A stretch of DNA of 64,000 bases, from contig NZ_CP019067.1 in the NCBI RefSeq assembly GCF_001989615.1, positions 62,001-126,000 of the forward strand, in the 5' to 3' direction. Made by a program: the position numbers and the translations under genes. The DNA is from Halorientalis sp. IM1011 (GTDB lineage Archaea; Halobacteriota; Halobacteria; Halobacteriales; Haloarculaceae). Of the stretch, positions 46,176-55,137 are shown piece after piece. Below the pieces are notes generated by a model. It was not told the DNA's origin, did not search any database, and was given only the letters and a program-made list of their open reading frames with translations. Every line of letters begins with the position of its first letter. Within the stretch, counting starts at the first letter, position 1.

Positions 46176-48002
46176 TCAGTCGTCCGCAGGAGCGGCCTCG
46201 GCCAGCTTATCGGGCGAGAGCGAGCCGTGCCGGACTATTTCCTCGAAGTGCTCGTCTGGCAGTTTCTCGCCGTTCGTGATACCCCGGGCGTCGTCCTCGC
46301 GGAAGCGAGTCTCGACGAACCACTCGGCGACCAGCGCCTTCCGGGCGTCGTCGCGCTCGTCGATGGCGTCCTGTGCGCGCTCGATCAGCAGGGCGGCGGT
46401 CACCACGTCGAAGACGTAGTCGGCGAGCTGTTTGGCCTCGTGCTGGGCGTACTCCTCGTCCTCGGTCGCCAGCGCGATCATCGCCTCCTGCAGGGCCTGA
46501 GACTCCGACTCCACGGTCGACGCGAGGTCCTCGAGGTGGGGATGGTCGGCAGTGTCGAGGGCGTTCGAGACCAGCGGGAACAGTTCCTCGTGGGCGGCTT
46601 CGCGGTTCAGCACGCGCAACACGTCCAGCGAGAGGACGTTCGAGGTGCCCTCCCAGATGGGGAGGACCTGCGAGTCGCGGAGCATCCGCTCGGTGGTGAA
46701 GCCGTTGACGTAGCCGTTGCCGCCGAGAATCTCACAGGCGTAGGAGGCAGTGTCGACGGCCATCCGCGCGGTCTTGTACTTGGCGACGGGGACGAGCAGA
46801 CGCATCAGCTTGAACGCTCGCGCCTCCGCGTCGGTGCGCTCGTCGGGCGCGTCGGCGTCGAGGCGCTGCTCGTTGTCCATGTAGTCGGCGTAGTGACGGG
46901 TGGCCTCGAAGGTGAACGCAAGCGCAGCCTCGTAGTCGGTCTGCATGTTCACGAGGTCGCGGCGCATCAGCGGGTACTCCTGAATTGTCTCGCCGAAGGC
47001 CTCGCGGTTGGCGGCCTGCACCTTCGATTCCAGCAGCGAGCGCCCCATCCCGCCGACCGAGCCCGTGGCGTTGGTCAGCCGCTCGAAGTTCATCATCTCC
47101 GCCATCAGCTTGAACCCGTTCTCGGGTTCGCCGACGAGGTAGGCCTCTGCACCGCGGAACTCGACCTCCCCCGTCGGGACCGCGATGGTCCCGAGTTTGT
47201 CTTTCAGCCGTCGGTAGAGCTGGTCGTTGAGACTGCCATCCCGCTTCGTGTGCGGGACCAGAAACAGCGACAGGCCGGCGGTCCCTTCGGGGGCGTCGGG
47301 GCGGCGGGCCAGCGCGAGCGTCCCTTCGGCGTCGATGTTCGAGCAGAACCACTTCTCGCCGTACAGTTCGTAGACGCCGTCCTCGTCGGTGGGTTCGGCG
47401 GTGGTCTCGTTTGCCCCCACGTCCGAACCGCCCTGCTTCTCGGTGAGGAACATCGCCCCCTCGATGTGGTCGTCGTAGTCGCGGCTGGTGAGTTTCCCGA
47501 AGTACTCCTCCAGCAGATCGGCGTTGGGGTGGTCGTCGTCGACGTACTTCTCCAGGACGATGGCTGCGCCGGTCGTCATCGAGACGGGACAGACGAAGCC
47601 GCCGTCGGCGAACGAGAGGATGGTTTGCTGGGCGAGGACGTGCTGGAAGCCGAGGGGGTCGTCCCGGCCCGGCGGCGCGTGGAAGATGTCGTGAGTCACG
47701 CCGCGGTCGTAGACGAGTTCGTCGTTCTCGTGTTGCAGCGGGTGGTACTGGACGTGATTCTGGACCTCCCCGTGCTTGTCGTAGGTCCGCAACTCGTGGC
47801 CCTCGCGGTCGATTATCTCGGCGTTCTCGGTGATGGCGTGGCCCGTCACCTCGCCCAGGTCGGACAGTTCGGACTCGGCCCACTCGAACTCCGCGCCGGG
47901 ATAGGCGCGCTCGATCTCGGCCCGCAACGCGGGGTCGAGGTCCCAGTAGTTGACGTTGCTCCCCTCCTCGAATCGGCTGTAGTCGATGGGAGTGTCTTCC
48001 AT
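46176..48002 (-). CDS. Acyl-CoA dehydrogenase (AidB-like)
   Basis: 608-residue flavoprotein. LTEKQGGSDVGANETTAEPT and WFCSNIDAEG in the middle domain, ILGGNGYVNGFTTERMLRDS and PIWEGTSNVLSLDVLRVL in the C-terminal helical domain, as in AidB/long acyl-CoA dehydrogenases. The N-terminal extension starts MEDTPIDYSRFEEGSNVNYW. It may oxidise a branched or medium acyl-CoA; AidB itself is alkylation-related, so the substrate is open. Divergent from the enoyl-CoA hydratase gene, with a 160-base spacer, suggesting a common catabolic role. Confidence 0.9.
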   Translation of the reverse strand: MEDTPIDYSRFEEGSNVNYWDLDPALRAEIERAYPGAEFEWAESELSDLGEVTGHAITENAEIIDREGHELRTYDKHGEVQNHVQYHPLQHENDELVYDRGVTHDIFHAPPGRDDPLGFQHVLAQQTILSFADGGFVCPVSMTTGAAIVLEKYVDDDHPNADLLEEYFGKLTSRDYDDHIEGAMFLTEKQGGSDVGANETTAEPTDEDGVYELYGEKWFCSNIDAEGTLALARRPDAPEGTAGLSLFLVPHTKRDGSLNDQLYRRLKDKLGTIAVPTGEVEFRGAEAYLVGEPENGFKLMAEMMNFERLTNATGSVGGMGRSLLESKVQAANREAFGETIQEYPLMRRDLVNMQTDYEAALAFTFEATRHYADYMDNEQRLDADAPDERTDAEARAFKLMRLLVPVAKYKTARMAVDTASYACEILGGNGYVNGFTTERMLRDSQVLPIWEGTSNVLSLDVLRVLNREAAHEELFPLVSNALDTADHPHLEDLASTVESESQALQEAMIALATEDEEYAQHEAKQLADYVFDVVTAALLIERAQDAIDERDDARKALVAEWFVETRFREDDARGITNGEKLPDEHFEEIVRHGSLSPDKLAEAAPADD

Positions 48003-48162
48003 GGCACGACGTATGTGTACGACCCCCATAAAGCCACGACCCACCCGTTGTTCGTTTGTTTCGACCCCGGCGCGACGAGTCCATCGGGGACCGACAACTC
48101 CCGGTGGGTTTCTTCCCGTCCGAAATACTATTCCGGAGGGGTGCGCCACGTTAGGAGACCAC

Positions 48163-48972
48163 ATGGAAGAGAAGACGGAACTCTCGAACGACGCCTTGCG
48201 GGTCGCGGAGAGCGACGACGGGCTGGCGGTACGGGCGACCATCGACCGGCCAGAGGCGCAAAACTCGCTGAACGAACCGGTGATCCGGGGACTGCTGGAC
48301 GCCATCGAGTACGCCGACGAGAGCGACGCGCGAGTGCTGGTCCTGCGGGGCGCGGGCGGCACCTTCTGCTCGGGCGGGGACCTCTCGGAGATGTCCGGTG
48401 TCATCGGCGAGGACTCGACGGCCTACCGCGAGCAGTTCTCCTCGCTCTCGCTCGTCGTGGAGGAGATGGTCGACGCGAGCGTCCTCACCGTCGCGGCGGT
48501 CGAGGGCTACTGTCTCGCCGGCGGGCTCGGACTGGCCTCGGCCTGCGAGTTCGTCGTCGCCCACGAGGAGGCCGAGTTCGGTACGCCCGAGGTGGACGTG
48601 GGCCTGTTCCCGGCCCAGGCGATGGCCCCGATCATGCGCTCGGTCGACCAGAAGGCCGGCCTGAAGCTGCTGTTCACCGGCGAGCACGTCGACGCCGAGG
48701 AGGCCGACGACATGGGACTGGTGACCGAACTGGCCCCCGACGGCGAGTTCGATGAGCGACTGGACGGTCTCGTCGACCAGCTGGTCAACAACAGCCCGGT
48801 CCTCATCGACGTGGGGAAGGAGGCCTACTACACCCAGCGAGACATGGGCTTCCAGGAAGCGCTCTCCTATCTGCGGGAGATCATCACCATCGTCGCGATG
48901 AGCGACGCGACCGAGGAGGGGATCAACTCCTTCCTGATGGACGAGGACCCGGACTGGGAGGTGCGGGAATGA
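48163..48972 (+). CDS. Enoyl-CoA hydratase/isomerase family protein
   Basis: 269-residue crotonase-fold protein. RPEAQNSLNEPVIRGLLDAI, RGAGGTFCSGGDLSEM (oxyanion-hole Gly), VEGYCLAGGLGLASACEFVV. It hydrates or isomerises an enoyl-CoA. It overlaps the downstream BKACE gene by 4 bases (ATGA), so the two products probably serve one pathway. The ATG follows a AGGAGA-like box (48153-48158). Confidence 0.93.
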   Translation: MEEKTELSNDALRVAESDDGLAVRATIDRPEAQNSLNEPVIRGLLDAIEYADESDARVLVLRGAGGTFCSGGDLSEMSGVIGEDSTAYREQFSSLSLVVEEMVDASVLTVAAVEGYCLAGGLGLASACEFVVAHEEAEFGTPEVDVGLFPAQAMAPIMRSVDQKAGLKLLFTGEHVDAEEADDMGLVTELAPDGEFDERLDGLVDQLVNNSPVLIDVGKEAYYTQRDMGFQEALSYLREIITIVAMSDATEEGINSFLMDEDPDWEVRE

Positions 48973-49853
48973 CCGACGCGAACCGCGAGTCGGTGAAGGG
49001 CAACGACCCCGACAAAGTCGTCATCTCGGCCGCGTTGACGGGTGCACTGACCACGCGCGACCAGTGCGAGGCGATCCCCTACACCGCCGAGGAGATAGCC
49101 GAGGAGGCCGCTGCCGCACGCGAGGCGGGCGCAGCCGTCGCACACATCCACGCCCGGACGGACAACGGCTCGCCGACCTACTCCACCGAACGCTACCAGG
49201 AGATCAAAGACGAGGTGCAGGCTCGCACCGACATCGTCGTCAACTTCTCGACGGGGGCGGTCCACGAACCCGTCGAGAGCCGCGCGGAGTACGTCCGCGA
49301 GACCGAGCCCGAGATGGCCGCGCTGAATATGGGCTCGATGAACTACGCGAAGTACTCGGAGAGCCGTGAGGACTACGTGTTCGACATGGTGTTCGAGAAC
49401 TCCTTCTCGGAGATCCGGGAGATGGTGACCGCGATGAACGAGGCCGGCGTCAAACCCGAGCTGGAGTGTTTCGACACCGGGCACGTCGGCAACACCCGGC
49501 CGCTGCTCGCGGAGGGCAAACTCGACCATCCCCTCCACTTCAGCCTCATCATGGGCGTTCTGGGTGGGATTCCGGCGACCGCCGAGAACCTCGCTCACCA
49601 GGTCCGCCAGCTCCCCGACGACGCCACGTGGCAGGTCATCGGGATCAGCGAGGACCAGTGGCGACTCGTCGCCGCGGCGCTGTCGATGGGCGGCAACGTC
49701 CGGGTCGGCCTCGAAGACAACTTCTACGTCAGCGAGGGCGAGATGGCCGAGAGCAACGCCGACCTCGTCGAGAAGGCCGCCCGGATGGCCCGGGACGTGG
49801 GCCGTGAGCCAGCGACGCCCGACGAGGCCCGCGAGATACTGAGTATCGAGTAA
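48969..49853 (+). CDS. Beta-keto acid cleavage enzyme (BKACE, DUF849)
   Basis: 294-residue TIM-barrel zinc enzyme of the 3-keto-5-aminohexanoate cleavage (Kce) family. VVISAALTGALTTRDQ, zinc ligands His59 and His61 in AHIHARTDNGSPTY, FSTGAVHEPVESRA, ELECFDTGHVGNTRPL, GLEDNFYVSEG. The reaction class is beta-keto acid + acetyl-CoA to acetoacetate + acyl-CoA; the natural substrate is not predictable. It follows an enoyl-CoA hydratase without a gap. Confidence 0.94.
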   Translation: MTDANRESVKGNDPDKVVISAALTGALTTRDQCEAIPYTAEEIAEEAAAAREAGAAVAHIHARTDNGSPTYSTERYQEIKDEVQARTDIVVNFSTGAVHEPVESRAEYVRETEPEMAALNMGSMNYAKYSESREDYVFDMVFENSFSEIREMVTAMNEAGVKPELECFDTGHVGNTRPLLAEGKLDHPLHFSLIMGVLGGIPATAENLAHQVRQLPDDATWQVIGISEDQWRLVAAALSMGGNVRVGLEDNFYVSEGEMAESNADLVEKAARMARDVGREPATPDEAREILSIE

Positions 49854-49889
49854 CCGCGGCGTCCCCCGACCCGGGTCGGTGCGGCCCCC

Positions 49890-50108
49890 TCACGGCTCCT
49901 CCGCGAGCACGACTTCACACAGCACTCTGTCGAGGGTCCGGCGCAGTGTCACGGACGCCTCCCGGTCCGACATCCCGTTTCTGTCGGCCAGTTCGACGAG
50001 CGATATCTCCCGGGGCGCTCCGAAGTACCCCTCCCGGAGGGCGCTTCTGAGGAGGTCCAGGTCGATCTGTTCCGGATCGTCGGCCGTACCGTCGTTCGCG
50101 GTCGTCAT
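49890..50108 (-). CDS. Free-standing HTH_10 (Bat-type) DNA-binding domain
   Basis: 72 residues, essentially only the C-terminal winged helix of bacterio-opsin-activator-like proteins: LDLLRSALREGYFGAPREIS, LVELADRNGMSDREASVTLR, RTLDRVLCEVVLAEEP. There is no sensing or N-terminal domain. It resembles the C-terminal part of the next gene and may be a trimmed copy or a competitor for its DNA site. Confidence 0.78.
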   Translation of the reverse strand: MTTANDGTADDPEQIDLDLLRSALREGYFGAPREISLVELADRNGMSDREASVTLRRTLDRVLCEVVLAEEP

Positions 50109-50162
50109 GGTCCGACGTATTCCGTCCGGACGGTTGGGGGACCGGCCTGCCGTGGCGGGCTT

Positions 50163-50828
50163 TCAAGTGCTCTCCTCCGGCCCCTCGTCGGTGGTGACGA
50201 TGGTGGCGTCGATCAGGTTCTCGGTTCCTCGTCTGAGGAGTTCCGAGACCGACTGGTGTGAGATGTCGAGTTCGTCCGCCAGCTCTCGGGTCGACACCTC
50301 GCGAGGGATCCGGAAGTACCCGTGGTTCCTCGCCAGAGCCAGGGCGTTCCGCTGGTCCGGGGTCACGTCCCCGAATGTCTGGCGGGGCGCTTCCGGCTTC
50401 CCGAGTTGCTCCAGCTGGAACGGCACGTCGTTGTCGTGGAGGTGCTCGCGGAACCGCTCGAACTGCTCGCGCGAGGTGAACCGTATCCGGACCCGCCAGC
50501 CCGTGGCGTTCGCGCTGGCGTCCAACATGGAGGCCTTCTTGTCGAGGTACGCGTCGATTCGGCCCTCGATGGGCTCTGCCCAGTCCAGCTGGTAGTACTT
50601 CTGGTCGTCGAACTCGTAGGCCTCCACGACGTCCTCGACGGTGGGGTCGTCCGCCAGCGCGTCGTCGACGCTATCGAAGTCGGCGTTGGCGGCCCACAGA
50701 CACGGCATCGTCCACTTGGTGGAGTGCGCGGCGATCCGTTCGGCTTCCACCTCCAGCGCCGGAACTTCCGTGAGCGTGTGTTCCAGGGCGACGGCGGCTG
50801 GCGGGAGCGAGAAGGTGCCGACGAGCAT
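50163..50828 (-). CDS. Bacterio-opsin-activator-type (HTH_10) regulator
   Basis: 221 residues. The N-terminal Bat sensor-like domain (1-150, FSLPPAAVALEHTLTEVPAL, VRIRFTSREQFERFREHLHD) is followed by the C-terminal HTH_10 domain (about 153-210: LTPDQ-like VTPDQRNALALARNHGYFRI, REVSTRELADELDISHQSVS). Such proteins control genes for light, oxygen and metabolic responses. Its targets might be the acyl-CoA genes on either side, which is context-based. Confidence 0.9.
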   Translation of the reverse strand: MLVGTFSLPPAAVALEHTLTEVPALEVEAERIAAHSTKWTMPCLWAANADFDSVDDALADDPTVEDVVEAYEFDDQKYYQLDWAEPIEGRIDAYLDKKASMLDASANATGWRVRIRFTSREQFERFREHLHDNDVPFQLEQLGKPEAPRQTFGDVTPDQRNALALARNHGYFRIPREVSTRELADELDISHQSVSELLRRGTENLIDATIVTTDEGPEEST

Positions 50829-50962
50829 GGCCCCCCTTGCGTGTCCATGCGGATACGTCTCGCGGGTCGGACGGTCGCCGCTGGATCACCATCGCTAACG
50901 GGACCACCCTTTTCGGGCGACCCGTGTTTGGAGTCGTGAGAAGACTACTCGCCGCCGGTCCA

Positions 50963-51157
50963 CTAGCCGGACCAGCCGCCGCGGATGTCGCTGTCGATGT
51001 TCCCGCGCCACTGGTCGAATCCAGATTCACAGGCGGGATTGGACTTCAGGTGGTCGACGAAGCCGGCCCCCGGCGATTCGAGTTGCATCTCACAGAACGG
51101 ACAGACGTCCGGATCGTTCCACGTCGTCGGTACTGGTGTACCAGTCTGGTCCCCCAT
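50963..51157 (-). CDS. 64-residue zinc-finger protein (DUF7501-like)
   Basis: Cys19-Pro-Phe-Cys22, His36, Cys43 form a probable zinc site (DPDVCPFCEMQLESPGAGF, VDHLKSNPACESGFDQW). It ends GNIDSDIRGGWSG. Similar haloarchaeal mini-proteins occur next to acyl-CoA carboxylase genes, as here. The DUF name is from memory and not certain. Confidence 0.78.
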   Translation of the reverse strand: MGDQTGTPVPTTWNDPDVCPFCEMQLESPGAGFVDHLKSNPACESGFDQWRGNIDSDIRGGWSG

Positions 51158-51229
51158 ACGTTCGTTCAGGGAATCCCTGCATATAATTGTTTACGTAGAT
51201 AATCGCCTTACGACCAAGGTCATATTAGG

Positions 51230-52930
51230 TCAAAATAGGATGGTCCCGTGGTGGCGGTCGGGGTCGTCGCGCCGTTTGTTACGGAACGCAGAGAGTCGGG
51301 CCAGAAGTTGCTCGCGGAGGTCGCCCGCGGGCAGCAGTTCGTCCACCTGCATCTTCGCGGCCTGTGCCCGGAGGTCGACGAAGTCGTCGAACTGCTCTTT
51401 GGCGCTCTCGATGAACGCCTCGCGAGTCTCGCCCTCCATGTCTTCCAGCTGCCCGCCGAACAGCGCGTGGACGGCGGCGTCGGGCCCCATCACCGAGATC
51501 TCGGCGCTCGGGAGCGCGAGCGTCGCGTCGGCTCCGAACGCCGGACCACACATCGCGTAGATCCCCGCGCCGTAGGCCTTTCTGGTGATCACGCAGAACT
51601 TCGGTACCTGGGCGTTCGAGGTGGCGTAGATGAACTTCCGGCCGCGCTGGAGGATCCCCTCGCGTTCGACCTTCGAGCCGACCATGAACCCGGGCGTGTC
51701 ACAGAGATACACGAGGGGAATCTCGTAGGCGTCACAGATCCAGACGAATTCGGCGGCCTTCTCCGCCGAATCGGGGAAGATCGCGCCGCTGACGTGCTCG
51801 GGTTGATTGGCGACGATCCCGACCGGGCGACCGCCCATGCGGGCGAAGCCGGTGACTATCTCCGGGGCGAACCGTGGTTTGGTCTCGAACCACGAGTCCC
51901 GATCGACGACGCGGTCTATCACCTCGTGGACGTCGTAGGCCGCGTTGGGCTCCTCGGGAATCACTGCGTCCAGCCCCTTCGGGTTCTTGACCGGCGGTTT
52001 CGGCTCGCGTGTCGGGTTGGGCGCGTCGTATTTCTGGGGGAGATAGGAGAGCAGGGCCTTGACGGCCGCGACGGCGCTCTCCTCGTCGGGCACGACGAGG
52101 TCGGCGCTGCCGGACTGGGTCGCGTGCACGTCGGGGCCACCCAGTTCCTCCATGTCGACTGCCTCGCCGGTCATCGCCTCGACGATGCGGGGCGAAGCGA
52201 TGGCCATGCCGGAGATGTCCTCGACCATGATCAAAAAGTCACAGAAGACGGGCGTGTAGGCCGAGCCGGCGATGTCCGGACCGTAGAGGACGCCGATCTG
52301 GGGGATCTGGCCGGAGTGGAGACACTGGTTGTAGAACATCTTCCCGCCGCGGTACCGATCCATGTGCGTGTCACCCTGCTCGCGTTCGTCGGCGTTCAGC
52401 CGCGCACCCGTCGAGTCGATCAGGCGGACGATGGGTGCGCCGGCCTCGGCGGCCCGTTCGGAGAGGCGGATCTCTTTCTCGACGCCCATCTGCCCGAGCG
52501 AACCGGCTTTCACGCTGTAGTCGTTGGCGGTGAAGAAGACCTCGCGGCCGTCGATCTCTCCGACGCCGGTCAGCAGGCCGTCCGCGGGGAGTTCGTCGTC
52601 GTCGGAAAAGCGGGCGAACGTGCCGTCCTCGTAGGTGATCTCGTCGAACAGCAGATCGAGCCGGTCGCGGACGAACGCTTTTCCCAGATTCTCCAGTTTC
52701 TCGTGGCCGCGCTCCGGACCGCCGGAGACGATCTCCTCGATCTGATCGCGGAGGTTCTGCTCGCGTTCGGTGACGATGTCACCGCCTCCGTTCCACTCCT
52801 CCTCGTCGGCTGCGACCCGGTCGCCGCCGGGATCGACGATCTCGACCGGCTGACCGAGATGTTCGGCGACCGCCGTGGCTATCACCCGTGCAGTGTCCTC
52901 GTCCGTCTCGCCGTCGACTGTGATCTCCAT
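51230..52930 (-). CDS. Acyl-CoA carboxylase carboxyltransferase subunit
   Basis: 566 residues, biotin-dependent carboxyltransferase of the propionyl-/methylcrotonyl-CoA type. VRLIDSTGARLNADE, QIPQIGVLYGPDIAGSAYTP, MVEDISGMAIASPRIVEAMT, GGPDVHATQSGSADLVVPDE, PLVYLCDTPGFMVGSKVERE are family marks. The N-terminal ~65 residues are an extra small domain (MEITVDGETDEDTARVIATA), not seen in typical PccB. No biotin carboxylase or BCCP gene is in the window. Promoter AT-rich patch about 53018-53035. Confidence 0.93.
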   Translation of the reverse strand: MEITVDGETDEDTARVIATAVAEHLGQPVEIVDPGGDRVAADEEEWNGGGDIVTEREQNLRDQIEEIVSGGPERGHEKLENLGKAFVRDRLDLLFDEITYEDGTFARFSDDDELPADGLLTGVGEIDGREVFFTANDYSVKAGSLGQMGVEKEIRLSERAAEAGAPIVRLIDSTGARLNADEREQGDTHMDRYRGGKMFYNQCLHSGQIPQIGVLYGPDIAGSAYTPVFCDFLIMVEDISGMAIASPRIVEAMTGEAVDMEELGGPDVHATQSGSADLVVPDEESAVAAVKALLSYLPQKYDAPNPTREPKPPVKNPKGLDAVIPEEPNAAYDVHEVIDRVVDRDSWFETKPRFAPEIVTGFARMGGRPVGIVANQPEHVSGAIFPDSAEKAAEFVWICDAYEIPLVYLCDTPGFMVGSKVEREGILQRGRKFIYATSNAQVPKFCVITRKAYGAGIYAMCGPAFGADATLALPSAEISVMGPDAAVHALFGGQLEDMEGETREAFIESAKEQFDDFVDLRAQAAKMQVDELLPAGDLREQLLARLSAFRNKRRDDPDRHHGTILF

Positions 52931-53134
52931 GGTCGTCACGCCCCCGGCGTCGCCCCAGTCTGGAAACTCACGCAGTGTTTACAATTGACACACATAGTGA
53001 CAGCACACTCACGCCCGACGGTAAAATATGTATGGGTGTAACACTCACACCAGTTGCGAACGAACCCGCAACAACCGACATCACGGTAGTCGTGAAAGTC
53101 CCCCGCCCATGCAACGGCCCCGGAGGGTCTCACG

Positions 53135-53920
53135 ATGATCGGTGGGTGGGGAACGACTGCGCTCACGGCCGTCGTCATTCTGGTCGCGTCATTTGTACAC
53201 GGTATCGCTGGGTTCGGGTTCGCACAGGTGTCGATGGGTATCTTGCCACTTTTTCGGAGTCCATCGAGTGCCTCAATCGTCTTCACAGCAACCGCCGTCG
53301 TGAGCAACGCACGCGTGTGGTGGAGCGTCCGCGACGCGTTCGACTGGCGGCGCTGGATCGTCCCGGTCGGGGGCCTCGTCGTCGGAATGCCGCTGGGCAT
53401 CTACGTGTTCAGCCGGTTCGACGAGACGCAGATGCGAGTCGCCATCGGTGTCGTGCTGGTCGTGGCGGTCGTCGTCGTGGGTGCGACACAGCAACTGGAC
53501 GCGGTCACCGACTGGATCGAAAAGAAAGACTACCGCCCGGGGAAGATCGTCGGCGCGTCAGCGGGGCTGTTCGCCGGGATCTTCGGCGGTGCCGTGGCAG
53601 TCCCTGGCCCTCCCATGATCGTCTATGGGGCCTTCATGTCGGCGAGTGGGTTCTGGAGCGGCGAGGAGATGAAGGCCGTGTTCACGGCTTTTTTCGGGAC
53701 ACTCATGCTGTATCGCCTGGGGTCACTCACGTACACGGGTGCGGTCACGACACCGCTTCTCGTCGAGGCGCTCGTCGCCATTCCGATGGTGTTTCTCGGC
53801 GCCTGGATCGGAGTGTACATCTTCGACCACATCCCCGAACGCATCTTTCAGTGGCTGGTCCTCCTGCTGTTGACCGTGAACGCCTTCGTCCTCCTGTTCA
53901 CGTCGGTTCCGGAACTGTAA
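53135..53920 (+). CDS. TauE/SafE-family sulfite/organosulfonate exporter
   Basis: 261 residues, about eight helices. GIAGFGFAQVSMGILPLFRS and AGIFGGAVAVPGPPMIVYGA are the two TauE repeats with conserved Gly and Pro. Members export sulfite, sulfoacetate or take up related anions. It is convergent with a rhodanese-MBL gene and close to a SoxB-like gene, which supports a role with sulfur compounds (inference). Confidence 0.93.
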   Translation: MIGGWGTTALTAVVILVASFVHGIAGFGFAQVSMGILPLFRSPSSASIVFTATAVVSNARVWWSVRDAFDWRRWIVPVGGLVVGMPLGIYVFSRFDETQMRVAIGVVLVVAVVVVGATQQLDAVTDWIEKKDYRPGKIVGASAGLFAGIFGGAVAVPGPPMIVYGAFMSASGFWSGEEMKAVFTAFFGTLMLYRLGSLTYTGAVTTPLLVEALVAIPMVFLGAWIGVYIFDHIPERIFQWLVLLLLTVNAFVLLFTSVPEL

Positions 53921-53927
53921 CGGGGGG

Positions 53928-55076
53928 TCAGGCGGCGCAGTTGTTCGGCCCCAGTTCGAGTTCGGTGGCCTCGTTCTCCGTCTCGGCACGATCCGTCCCG
54001 GTGTTGATCGCGATGACGTCCTCGTAGTTCGGTGGTTTCTCCGGAGCGTCGTCCGTCAGGCGCTCGACGAACGCCTCCCGGTCGAGTTCGAGCAGATCCA
54101 GTTCCGCTCCGAGATCACCGAGTCGAGCCGAGATCGCCTGTCCCGGCGAGCCGTTCTCGTAGCGACCGTCACTGGTCACGGTGACGTGTCCGGGAAGGAC
54201 AGTACGGTCGTGGGACAGTTCCAGAATCGTCTCGTGGAGCGTCTCGTAGAGGAGTTCCGCGCCGTGAGTTGCGTCGGACTCACCGAACTGGAGTTCGGTT
54301 CGACCGACCGAGTCGACGAACAGCGTGTCGCCGGTCAACAGCAGTTCGTCACCGACACGGAAGTTGACCATCTCCGAGGTGTGGCCCGGGGCGTGGAGTG
54401 CTTCGACGGGCACGTCACCGACTTCGATCACGTCCCCGTCGGCCAACGGTGTGAACTCGTACTCGACGCCGCGATCCGTGGCGGCTTCGCCGAGGTAATA
54501 CTCGACGCCGATATCGTCGGCGAGTTGCGGACCGCCGGAGATGTGATCGGCGTGGACGTGCGTGTCGAGGACGCCGTCGATCACCAGACCGGCGTCCTGT
54601 GCAGCGAGTTTGAACTGGTCCGTCTGCCGGGTCGCGTCGACCACGACGGCCGTCCCCGCCGACCGCGACCCGACGACGTACCCGAGACACCCCTTCGCCC
54701 GCCGCTGGACCTGTCGCACGACGAGATCGTCGTCGTCGGTCCGGATCGGAACGACCTCGTAGACTTTGCTCCAGGCTTCCATGCCGCCCGAGACGACCGA
54801 GACGTCCTCGAAGCCGTTCTCCGCGAGTTCCAGGCCGAAGGGCGTCGAGGTCAGCCCCTTCCCGCAGATGGCGACGATCGAGTGCCCGTCGGTCATGGAC
54901 GACACCTCGTCCAGTTGGGATCGATCGAGCCCCTCGCTGGGATCGTACGGGACGTTTTCGGCACCCCGCACGTGCCAGGCTTCGTAACTGTCGGTCGGTC
55001 GCGTGTCGACGAGCGTGAACTGTTCGTCGGCGTCGATTCGATCCGCGAGTCGTTCGACGGTGATGGTTTCGACCAT
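53928..55076 (-). CDS. Rhodanese-MBL fusion (persulfide dioxygenase-like)
   Basis: 382 residues. Residues 1-110 are a rhodanese domain with active-site Cys71 in VAICGKGLTST and the usual VDTRPTDSYEAWHVRGAEN. Residues 120-340 are an MBL hydrolase with THVHADHISGG (His173, His175, Asp177, His178), LHAPGHTSEMVNF, LLTGDTLFVDSVGR, VLPGHVTV, as in persulfide dioxygenases. The C-terminal part is acidic with a final CAA. A fusion of the two is common for handling sulfane sulfur: rhodanese transfers it and MBL oxidises it. It lies 61 bases from the SoxB-like gene. Confidence 0.93.
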   Translation of the reverse strand: MVETITVERLADRIDADEQFTLVDTRPTDSYEAWHVRGAENVPYDPSEGLDRSQLDEVSSMTDGHSIVAICGKGLTSTPFGLELAENGFEDVSVVSGGMEAWSKVYEVVPIRTDDDDLVVRQVQRRAKGCLGYVVGSRSAGTAVVVDATRQTDQFKLAAQDAGLVIDGVLDTHVHADHISGGPQLADDIGVEYYLGEAATDRGVEYEFTPLADGDVIEVGDVPVEALHAPGHTSEMVNFRVGDELLLTGDTLFVDSVGRTELQFGESDATHGAELLYETLHETILELSHDRTVLPGHVTVTSDGRYENGSPGQAISARLGDLGAELDLLELDREAFVERLTDDAPEKPPNYEDVIAINTGTDRAETENEATELELGPNNCAA

Positions 55077-55137
55077 TGGTTGCCAAGATATCGGTGTGCA
55101 GTCGTCGGGCCGTACCGCTCGTGCGGGTGTCGGACCG

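Noticed and set aside
46227-48755. Plus-strand 842-residue open frame
   Set aside because: Antisense to the acyl-CoA dehydrogenase and out of frame with the crotonase gene; no motifs.
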